Below, piece by piece: positions 1 to 4,647 of a stretch of DNA of 6,839 nt (positions are counted from its first letter, which is position 1; the number at the start of each line of letters is the position of its first letter). Below the pieces are notes generated by a model. The model saw nothing but the letters and a program-made list of their open reading frames with translations, did not search any database and had not been told where the DNA came from. Location: NCBI GenBank assembly GCA_023443315.1, contig JAEZVA010000029.1:1-6839 (forward strand), given 5' to 3'. A program made the position numbers and the translations under genes. Origin of the DNA: Bacillota bacterium (GTDB lineage Bacteria; Bacillota; Clostridia; Oscillospirales; Ruminococcaceae).

Positions 1-177
1 GGTCTCGGCGCATCGCTTCAGCACTACGCGCCCCTGATCGACGAAGGGGTGTACGACACGTTTGGCATCGACCGCTCGTGGAGACTGATAGCCCAGATGC
101 CGTTTGGTCTGCCTACCGCACAGCCCGAGCCAAAGGAGTTTATGCCGCTTACCGAGCGCATGCTTGTGCTGAAATAA
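1..177 (+). CDS. Nitroreductase-family protein, C-terminal fragment (5' end outside window)
   Basis: The first 58 codons are open in frame 1 and end at TAA 175-177. The peptide reads GLGASLQHYAPLIDEG and continues with WRLIAQMPFGLPTA and a closing EFMPLTERMLVLK. From memory this is the C-terminal end of the small FMN-dependent nitroreductases of the Frm2/Hbn1 type, where a GxGxSLQHYNPLID segment lines the flavin site and an 'AQMPFG.P' stretch precedes a short tail. Such enzymes reduce nitro or quinone compounds with NAD(P)H in the cytoplasm; the substrate here cannot be told. Only the end of the protein is visible, so the start, promoter and most of the flavin-binding residues are unseen. It converges with the cupin gene and is closed by the bidirectional terminator 21 bp after its stop. 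The family call is recognition by eye, not a search. Confidence 0.75.
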   Translation, partial: GLGASLQHYAPLIDEGVYDTFGIDRSWRLIAQMPFGLPTAQPEPKEFMPLTERMLVLK

Positions 178-197
178 AGTAGAATAAAGCCTTAATT

Positions 198-228
198 AAA
201 AACAGCAGGGTAGCCCCCTGCTGTTTTT
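198..228. terminator. Bidirectional intrinsic terminator between convergent genes
   Basis: A 13-bp perfect stem (198-210 pairs with 216-228) encloses a 5-nt loop (TAGCC). The stem core is CAGCAGGG/CCCTGCTG, flanked by AAAAA on the left and TTTTT on the right, so each strand ends in a U-tract after a GC-rich hairpin. It lies 21 bp after the nitroreductase stop and 17 bp beyond the cupin stop, and can serve both. Confidence 0.92.
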
Positions 229-244
229 GAATGTCAAATGCATC

Positions 245-589
245 TTATTGCTTATCCTGCAGCGGTTGATAACGGTCCAACTGATTAAAGTAGGTCATGT
301 CGGCATACCCAGCAAAGATTTTGCCGGAATGCGTGACCCCGCTGGGGATAAAATATCGGTCACCCTTTTGATAGGTATTTGTCACGCCGCCGATGGTCAG
401 CGTGATTCTGCCTTCTAAAACAATCCCCCATTGGCTCTCATGCGCATGCTCAGGCAGAAGGACATCCTCGGCGAATTCCATGAAGATAATCTGGTGTCCC
501 GCACCTTGAGAAAGATACGCGGTGATACCTTCAAGGGGAATATCCGCAAGCGGCAGGCGTGTTACAGGTTCGGGAAAGATACTGCTCAT
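245..589 (-). CDS. Small single-domain cupin protein
   Basis: A 114-residue protein made of one cupin beta-barrel. Motif 1 is visible at residues 44-60 (LLPEHAHESQWGIVLEG) with the putative metal ligands His48 and His50. The Glu usually found a few residues later is replaced by the S-Q-W of this subfamily, so Gln53 may stand in. Motif 2 is at residues 76-88 (GDRYFIPSGVTHS) with His87. The fold suggests a divalent-metal site for binding or modifying a small ligand, but no substrate can be assigned. The ATG at 589 follows AAAGGAG at 598-604 with 8-nt spacing, a good start. It lies 42 bp downstream of the Crp/Fnr gene on the same strand with no terminator between, so the two are probably one transcript ending at 198-228. 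The protein is cytoplasmic: there is no signal peptide. Confidence 0.85.
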   Translation of the reverse strand: MSSIFPEPVTRLPLADIPLEGITAYLSQGAGHQIIFMEFAEDVLLPEHAHESQWGIVLEGRITLTIGGVTNTYQKGDRYFIPSGVTHSGKIFAGYADMTYFNQLDRYQPLQDKQ

Positions 590-631
590 TTTGCCACTCC
601 TTTGGGTTTATAACTGTGTTACGAAAGACGG

Positions 632-1315
632 TTACTCCTCCGTCAGCCGTTCAAGCTTTTCGGTGTCGGTCAGGGTAATGCCCCCGCGCGAGAGCGAAAC
701 CATGCCCTCGGACTGAAAGTATTTTAGCATCCTCGTTACCACCTCGCGGGCGGAGCCGAGATGCCGCGCAATCGTCTCGTGGGTAATCTCGAGTGTATCG
801 CCGCCGTCCATAACAGCTTGCTCAAGCAAAAAGTTTGCAAGGCGCTTGTCAAAGCTTGAAAACAGCACCTGCTCCATCACCCACATCACATCCGAAAGGC
901 GGGAGGACATCAGCTGGTTGGCATAGTCCGCCACCGCAATTGAGCTGTGGCTGAGCTTTTGGTATACCCGTGTGGGGATAAACATCGCCTCTGTGTCGCG
1001 CTCTGCCTCGATGTTAATCTGAAAGCTGATGTTTTTTAGGATGCAGGAGGCGGTCAACAGGCAGGTATCTCGCTCTAGCAGGCGGTACAGGGTAATCTCT
1101 TTGCCCTGCGGGGATAGGATAAACGCGCGCACCTGCCCGCTTTTAATAATTAGCATGCCCGAGCAGTCGGTGGCGCCGTTGTGCAGGCTTTCGCCTTTAC
1201 GGTAGGTTCTGCCCGTTGCGGTCTGCTCTATTTCACGCTGCTGTTCGGCGCTTAGGTTATCCCAAAAGGGGAGCACCTCGCGCATAAATGCGATACCGAC
1301 ATCGGTCAGTGCCAT
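632..1315 (-). CDS. Crp/Fnr-family transcriptional regulator (R-E-x3-R recognition helix)
   Basis: A 227-residue regulator. Residues ~15-125 form the cyclic-nucleotide-binding-like sensor barrel (LPFWDNLSAEQQ near the N-terminus, GKEITLYRLLERDTC in the barrel), ~129-165 the long dimerisation helix, and ~175-215 the winged helix-turn-helix (ITHETIARHLGSAREVVTRML). The recognition helix carries R190-E191-x3-R195, the same arrangement as Arg180/Glu181/Arg185 of E. coli CRP, which reads TGTGA half-sites. Cys51, Cys85 and Cys91 lie in the barrel, in D-C-S-G and C-L-L-T-A-S-C contexts, and could be redox or metal ligands; the N-terminal four-cysteine set of Fnr is absent. The start chosen is ATG 1315, because AAAGG at 1326-1330 is 10 nt upstream. 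A GTG at 1324 would add three residues but sits one base from that site. It leads a two-gene unit with the cupin. Its effector is unknown. Confidence 0.88.
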   Translation of the reverse strand: MALTDVGIAFMREVLPFWDNLSAEQQREIEQTATGRTYRKGESLHNGATDCSGMLIIKSGQVRAFILSPQGKEITLYRLLERDTCLLTASCILKNISFQINIEAERDTEAMFIPTRVYQKLSHSSIAVADYANQLMSSRLSDVMWVMEQVLFSSFDKRLANFLLEQAVMDGGDTLEITHETIARHLGSAREVVTRMLKYFQSEGMVSLSRGGITLTDTEKLERLTEE

Positions 1316-1325
1316 CCCAACCACA

Positions 1326-1333
1326 CCTTTCCC
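1326..1333 (-). promoter_or_regulatory. Ribosome binding site deciding the regulator start
   Basis: GGGAAAGG on the minus strand is 10 nt before ATG 1315 but only 1 nt before GTG 1324. This favours the ATG. Confidence 0.55.
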
Positions 1334-1370
1334 GTTTGGCGTCCGGGTAAAGCCCCGGTGCCTCCCCTGT

Positions 1371-1376
1371 ATTATA
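1371..1376 (-). promoter_or_regulatory. -10 element of the Crp/Fnr-cupin promoter
   Basis: Minus-strand TATAAT, about 55 nt upstream of ATG 1315. No good -35 is found at 16-18 bp (TTTTAT-like sequence only), so the promoter may be weak or need an activator. The 8-bp palindrome ACTATAGT (1376-1383) abuts it. Confidence 0.55.
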
Positions 1377-1401
1377 CTATAGTTTTCTTAAAAATAAAAC
1401 A

Positions 1402-1436
1402 AGCGGCGCTCCGTGTAGGGGACACGGAGCGTCGCT
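1402..1436 (-). terminator. Intrinsic terminator for the thioredoxin (and hcp read-through) transcript
   Basis: A 15-bp stem (1402-1416 with 1422-1436, one G-T wobble at 1406/1432) and a 5-nt loop AGGGG. On the minus strand the hairpin is followed by TGTTTTATTTTT, a good U-tract. On the plus strand only GTTTG follows, so it mainly acts leftward. It sits about 270 bp after the thioredoxin stop and immediately upstream of the Crp/Fnr promoter, insulating the two units. Confidence 0.8.
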
Positions 1437-1440
1437 GTTT

Positions 1441-1705
1441 GAAAGTGAAAGTTTTTGGAGGAGAAATTCATTTAGTAAGACGGCTTTGGCGTAGTGCGAT
1501 AAAGGGTAAGGGTAGCGGTTTCTTTATGCGGATGACTTTGGTTTATGAAAGTAAAATGAAAGGAGAGTGTGTGGTGGGGGGTTATGAAAGTGAATGGTAC
1601 AGGGGGTTACGGTGTGTGGCTGTTTTGCCAAAACCGACTATCGAAGGGCCGCACTATGTAGGTACTTAGGCGATACCATGGCGGCAGAAGCTGGCTTTGT
1701 TTTTT
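1441..1705. other. 265-bp spacer with no convincing gene; three TGAAAGT repeats
   Basis: Between the terminator and the thioredoxin stop I see no gene I can support. The plus strand is purine-rich and holds three copies of a short motif, TGAAAGTGAA at 1440-1449, TGAAAGTAAA at 1546-1555 and TGAAAGTGAA at 1585-1594; the last two share the longer TTATGAAAGT. An open frame (plus strand, to 1669) runs through the terminator hairpin and has no family resemblance. A 25-codon frame starting at ATG 1584 has no well-placed ribosome site. On the minus strand this would be a long 3' untranslated region of the thioredoxin mRNA. Confidence 0.5.
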
Positions 1706-1707
1706 GC

Positions 1708-2016
1708 TTAGCTAAGCATTTCAAGGATGGCGCGTTTGCTTTTTGCCCCGACTGCGGAGGACGTTACCTTGCCGCCATTCATCACGATGATGGTGGGGAT
1801 ACTCATAATCTGAAAATGCTCGGCAAGCTCGGGTTGCTCGTCAATGTTAATCTTCCCAACTTTTATCGTTCCCGAGGTTTCCTCGCCTATCTCATCCACA
1901 ATCGGGGCTACCCTGCGGCAGGGACCGCACCACGGTGCCCAGAAATCGATGAGTACCGGCTTGTCGGACTGCAAAACCTCTCTTTTGAAATTTTCCTTTG
2001 TTACGTTGATTGACAT
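1708..2016 (-). CDS. trxA: Thioredoxin
   Basis: A 102-residue classical thioredoxin, about the normal length. The active site WAPWCGPCRR has Cys30 and Cys33, the cis-proline is Pro74 in MSIPTIIV, and a GG-x-V turn follows at residues 81-84 before the last helix. It is a cytoplasmic dithiol-disulfide oxidoreductase that would be recycled by thioredoxin reductase, which is not in the window. The start is set at ATG 2016: AAAGGGAG at 2023-2030 lies 6 nt upstream, whereas the in-frame ATG at 2022 touches that site. It lies 140 bp after the hcp stop on the same strand with its own -10 (TATAAT preceded by TG), and could also receive read-through from hcp. The location suggests a role in thiol or S-nitrosothiol repair with Hcp, which is inference. 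Confidence 0.95.
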   Translation of the reverse strand: MSINVTKENFKREVLQSDKPVLIDFWAPWCGPCRRVAPIVDEIGEETSGTIKVGKINIDEQPELAEHFQIMSIPTIIVMNGGKVTSSAVGAKSKRAILEMLS

Positions 2017-2022
2017 ATTCAT

Positions 2023-2030
2023 CTCCCTTT
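2023..2030 (-). promoter_or_regulatory. Ribosome binding site deciding the thioredoxin start
   Basis: AAAGGGAG on the minus strand has zero spacing to ATG 2022 but 6 nt to ATG 2016, so translation most likely starts at 2016. Confidence 0.75.
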
Positions 2031-2066
2031 CCGTTTGAGATGTTGTGGTGTTCTCTATCTGATACC

Positions 2067-2075
2067 ATTATAGCA
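2067..2075 (-). promoter_or_regulatory. Extended -10 promoter for thioredoxin
   Basis: Minus-strand TGCTATAAT: a perfect TATAAT preceded by TGn. The predicted start of transcription is near 2060. There is no consensus -35 at 17 bp; TTGTCA at 2095-2100 is 22 bp away. The lack of a -35 and the dyad near -40 suggest an activated promoter. Confidence 0.65.
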
Positions 2076-2093
2076 GTTGGTAGATTTTTCTCC

Positions 2094-2106
2094 GTGACAA
2101 CATCAC
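2094..2106. promoter_or_regulatory. Possible Crp-type operator GTGA-N5-TCAC
   Basis: GTGACAACATCAC has 4-bp arms GTGA/TCAC around 5 bp. On the minus strand it reads TGTGA-N5-TCAC, one base shorter than the CRP consensus spacing of 6. Its centre (2100) is about 40 bp upstream of the predicted thioredoxin start site, where a class II activator would bind. The arms are short, so chance occurrence is possible. Confidence 0.4.
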
Positions 2107-2156
2107 AAACGAAAGGCAAAGACAAAATCGGCTTATATTCGCTAAAAGAACTACTT

Positions 2157-3716
2157 TTACTTACCCAAAATACGAGCCAAATCCTCCTCGGGGGTCGTGA
2201 TTGGGGTCAGCCCGTAGTTTTCTACCAGCACGTTGAGCACGTTGGGGGACACAAACGCGGGCAGCGACGGTCCGATTAGGATGTTCTTGATGCCGAGTGC
2301 CAGCAGGGTAAGCAGAACGCAGACCGCCTTTTGCTCGTACCACGAAAGCACCAGTGTCAGCGGCAGCTCGTTTACGCCGCAGTCAAACGCCTTGGTAAGG
2401 GCAAGCGCAACCTCAATGGCGCTGTACGCGTCGTTGCACTGTCCCATATCCATAATACGGGGTAATCCGCCGATGGTGCCGAGATCCAGATCGTTAAAGC
2501 GATATTTGCCGCAGGCAAGGGTGAGGATAATCGAATCGGACGGTGCCTGCTTGACGAAATCGGTGTAGTAGTTGCGCCCGGGACGCGCGCCGTCGCAGCC
2601 GCCCACCAAGAAGAAGTGGCTGATTGCGCCCGACTTAACCGCGTCTATGACGGTGTCTGCCGCAGCCAGCACCGAACCCCTTGCAAAGCCGGTGGTCAAC
2701 ATACTGCCGCCGTTAATGCCGGTCATCACCGTGTCCTCGGCGTAGCCGCCAAGCTCAAGTGCCTTGTTGATGACGGGGGCAAAGTCCTTTTCCTCCCCGA
2801 TGTGAACCATGTCGGGGTATGCCACCACCGCGGTGGTAAAGATGCGGTCGCGGTAGCTGTCGCGCACCGGCATGATGCAGTTAGTGGTAAACAGCACGGG
2901 ACCCGGGATGTTAGCAAACTCCTTTTGCTGGTTCTGCCATGCCGTGCCGAAGTTGCCCTTAAGCTGCGGGTACTTCTTCAGCTCGGGGTACGCATGGGCA
3001 GGCAGCATCTCGCCGTGGGTGTAGATGTTTACGCCCTTGCCCTCGGTCTGCTTCAGCAGCAGGTACAGGTCGTGCAGGTCGTGACCCGAAATGACGATAA
3101 ACGGGCCCTTTTCAATGGTCATGGGAACCTTTGTGGGGACAGGGGTACCGTAGGTTTCGGTGTTGGCCTTATCAAGCAGCGCCATGCCGGTCAGGTTTAC
3201 AAGACCGGTCTGGGTGACCAGGGCAAGCAGCTCGTCCTGCGCGGTGTCGCTGCCAATCGCCGCAAGGGACTTATAAAAGAAGGTGTTAACCTCGTCGTCG
3301 GAGTAACCGAGCTCTGCGGCGTGATACGCATACGCAGCCATGCCGCGGATGCCGAATAGAATCAGGCTTTTGAGCGAACGGATGTCCTCGTTGTCGCCCC
3401 ACAGCGCGTCTAGGGGGTATTCTTGTTGAGTGGGGTCAATCTTTGCCAAGGTCTCGCGGGTCTTTGCAATCATGCGCTGCAGGGCGCCGTCGTCAAAGTT
3501 TACGTTGGTAATTGCGGTAAACAGTCCGTCCATCAGTAGCTTGTCGGTATCACTGGTACGCTTCTCCTTTGCCGCCTTTGCGATGGCAATCAGTACGCCG
3601 GTCAGCTCATCCTGCAGGTTGGAGGTAGAACTTTCCTTTCCGCAGACCCCCTTTACGGTGCAGGCCTTGCCGCCCGCGGTCTGCTCGCACTGAAAACAAA
3701 ACATCTCACTGTTCAT
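2157..3716 (-). CDS. hcp: Hybrid-cluster protein, class I (hydroxylamine / NO reductase)
   Basis: A 519-residue cytoplasmic Hcp (prismane protein). The N-terminus has C7-x2-C10-x8-C19-x5-C25, the spacing of class I enzymes, which bind a [4Fe-4S] cluster there; class II enzymes such as E. coli Hcp space these cysteines differently. All hybrid-cluster ligands can be matched to Desulfovibrio vulgaris numbering with a constant offset: His212 (GHDLHDL), Glu236 (THGEMLPAH), Cys280 (TTNCIMP), Cys374 (VGGCDGARPG, the persulfide position), Cys402 (LACGKY), Cys427 (MGQCNDA) and Glu461 (SWYEQK). Hcp proteins reduce hydroxylamine in vitro, and E. coli Hcp is a high-affinity NO reductase that also drives protein S-nitrosylation. 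ATG 3716 has AGGGAG 8 nt upstream. The gene lies 65 bp after the Fe-S protein gene, its likely electron donor. No strong terminator follows, so read-through into thioredoxin is possible. Confidence 0.97.
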   Translation of the reverse strand: MNSEMFCFQCEQTAGGKACTVKGVCGKESSTSNLQDELTGVLIAIAKAAKEKRTSDTDKLLMDGLFTAITNVNFDDGALQRMIAKTRETLAKIDPTQQEYPLDALWGDNEDIRSLKSLILFGIRGMAAYAYHAAELGYSDDEVNTFFYKSLAAIGSDTAQDELLALVTQTGLVNLTGMALLDKANTETYGTPVPTKVPMTIEKGPFIVISGHDLHDLYLLLKQTEGKGVNIYTHGEMLPAHAYPELKKYPQLKGNFGTAWQNQQKEFANIPGPVLFTTNCIMPVRDSYRDRIFTTAVVAYPDMVHIGEEKDFAPVINKALELGGYAEDTVMTGINGGSMLTTGFARGSVLAAADTVIDAVKSGAISHFFLVGGCDGARPGRNYYTDFVKQAPSDSIILTLACGKYRFNDLDLGTIGGLPRIMDMGQCNDAYSAIEVALALTKAFDCGVNELPLTLVLSWYEQKAVCVLLTLLALGIKNILIGPSLPAFVSPNVLNVLVENYGLTPITTPEEDLARILGK

Positions 3717-3781
3717 CTTAATTTCTCCCTAATCTATTTTTATTTTTAACTATTTGATTACTACTGAAACACGGGAACTCT

Positions 3782-4486
3782 TTAGTCTTCAAGTATGCTG
3801 CCGTCCGTCGCAATGGTGACAATGCGCCAGGGTATAAACTTGCCGCTGTTTTGAAGCGCCTGCTGTGCGGCATACGAAAGACCGCCGCAGCATGGCACCT
3901 CCATGCGAACGATTGTAACGCTTTTGATGTTGTTGCGTGCGATCATCTCGGTCAGCTTTTCGGCGTAATCGCCCTCGTCGAGCTTTGGGCAGCCGATGAT
4001 GGTAACCTTGCCGCGCATAAAATTGTTGTGAAACGCGCTGTGCGCGTATGCCGCGCAGTCGGCGGCAATCAGCAGGTGTGCGCCGTCAAGGTACGGTGCG
4101 TTAACAGGAACCAGCTTAATCTGCACCGGCCACTGCATTAGCTGCGATGGGGTCTCGGCGGCTGGTTGTGCGGCGGTGGGTTCTGTTGCCTCGGGTGCGC
4201 GCTTTATAGCGGCGGCGCGAGAGCCGGGGCAGCCGCCCATGGGGGGGTGTACGTGGGGAGCCGCCAGAGCGGGGGGCGTTACAAACGCGGGAGCCTCGCG
4301 CTCCTCAAAGCTGATGGCGCCGGTGGGGCAGACGGGCAGACAGTTGCCAAGACCGTCGCAGTAATCCTCGCGCATCAGCTTTGCCTTGCCGTCCACCATG
4401 GCGATGGCGCCCTCGTGGCATGCCTGTACGCACAGGCCGCAACCGTTGCAAAGTGCCTCATCAATCTTTATCATCTGTCTAACCAT
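3782..4486 (-). CDS. Hcp-associated ferredoxin-like Fe-S protein (FrdX-type)
   Basis: A 234-residue protein. Residues 5-60 are a two-cluster ferredoxin domain: C13-x2-C16-x2-C19-x3-C23, then C43-x5-C49-x3-C53-P. The second motif lacks its middle cysteine (Leu46), so the second cluster site has three cysteines rather than four. A Pro/Ala-rich linker (~65-115) contains GGCPGSR with Cys86. The C-terminal domain (~118-234) has single cysteines in AADC144AAYAH and IGC166PKLD and a pair in VPC199C200GG, which I recall as conserved in clostridial proteins encoded beside hcp. The likely role is electron delivery to Hcp, with the C-terminal domain binding a further metal or cluster (inference). ATG 4486 has GAGG about 9 nt upstream. 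It is the first gene of the operon, divergent from the second Crp/Fnr gene. It is cytoplasmic, with no membrane segment. Confidence 0.85.
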   Translation of the reverse strand: MVRQMIKIDEALCNGCGLCVQACHEGAIAMVDGKAKLMREDYCDGLGNCLPVCPTGAISFEEREAPAFVTPPALAAPHVHPPMGGCPGSRAAAIKRAPEATEPTAAQPAAETPSQLMQWPVQIKLVPVNAPYLDGAHLLIAADCAAYAHSAFHNNFMRGKVTIIGCPKLDEGDYAEKLTEMIARNNIKSVTIVRMEVPCCGGLSYAAQQALQNSGKFIPWRIVTIATDGSILED

Positions 4487-4518
4487 ATCGTTATTCCTCG
4501 CCTTTCAGTACATTTGGT

Positions 4519-4524
4519 TTTATA
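4519..4524 (-). promoter_or_regulatory. Candidate -10 for the Fe-S protein/hcp operon (TATAAA)
   Basis: Minus-strand TATAAA would start transcription near 4512, 26 nt before ATG 4486, and would place the TACAGT dyad (centre 4554) at about -42. No -35 is seen. The alternative is TATAGT at 4561-4566, with the 16-bp palindrome centred near -37. The sequence alone does not decide between them. Confidence 0.35.
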
Positions 4525-4539
4525 TCGTGCCATTGATGC

Positions 4540-4568
4540 TTGTTTTTACAGTCTTACTGTACTATAAT
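4540..4568 (+). promoter_or_regulatory. Promoter for the second Crp/Fnr gene and MATE transporter
   Basis: TTGTTT (4540-4545), 17-bp spacer, TATAAT (4563-4568), the best sigma-70-type promoter in the window, with a start near 4575. The 16-bp palindrome then lies at about +9 to +24, where a bound regulator would block transcription. A second weaker option is TTGCAT (4585-4590), 17 bp, TTATAC (4608-4613), whose -35 is inside the palindrome. Either way autorepression is suggested. Confidence 0.65.
4547..4561. promoter_or_regulatory. Dyad TACAGT-CTT-ACTGTA in the divergent promoter region
   Basis: Two perfect 6-bp arms around 3 bp, lying in the spacer of the plus-strand promoter. The size is operator-like but the 15-bp geometry is odd for Crp/Fnr. 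It could be a second operator or chance. Confidence 0.35.
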
Positions 4569-4582
4569 GGGGACGGTTAGTC

Positions 4583-4598
4583 TGTTGCATATGCAACA
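4583..4598. promoter_or_regulatory. Perfect 16-bp palindrome, probable operator of the adjacent Crp/Fnr regulator
   Basis: TGTTGCATATGCAACA is identical to its reverse complement, has the length of a Crp/Fnr-family site, and lies between the divergent Fe-S/hcp operon and the second regulator gene. It sits just downstream of the plus-strand TATAAT and overlaps the alternative -35, consistent with autorepression, and upstream of the minus-strand promoter, consistent with activation of hcp. The half-site is neither TGTGA (CRP) nor TTGAT (Fnr). Confidence 0.7.
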
Positions 4599-4647
4599 AT
4601 CATAAAATTATACCGAAAAAGTATAAAAAGAAGGTGGAGTGGGTGGT

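Noticed and set aside
1584..1661. 25-codon frame (MKVNGTGGYGVWLFCQ...) with AAGGAGAG upstream
   Set aside because: The ribosome-site-like AAGGAGAG (1559-1566) is 17 nt away, too far. There is no other support, so it is kept only as part of the unexplained spacer.
1358..1669. 103-codon open frame on the plus strand in the spacer
   Set aside because: It starts inside the opposite-strand promoter, reads through the terminator hairpin, has no ribosome site at its start and shows no recognisable protein pattern.
1706..1717. 12-bp palindrome GCTTAGCTAAGC at the thioredoxin stop
   Set aside because: It has no loop and overlaps the last codons. On the minus strand it is followed by AAAAAA rather than T, so it is not a terminator for this gene.
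1594..2013. 139-codon open frame on the plus strand
   Set aside because: Antisense to thioredoxin; the WCGPC reading is on the minus strand.
2143..2159. Hairpin TAAAAG-AACTA-CTTTTA at the end of hcp as a terminator
   Set aside because: Only 6 bp, with a single G-C pair and no U-tract, and it includes the stop codon. Too weak to call.
2616..3359. 247-codon open frame on the plus strand
   Set aside because: It is fully antisense to hcp, whose ligands and length are intact. It resembles no family and is explained by the codon bias of the opposite strand.
4166..4567. 133-codon plus-strand open frame over the Fe-S protein and promoter region
   Set aside because: Antisense to the cysteine-motif protein, and it runs through the divergent promoters.
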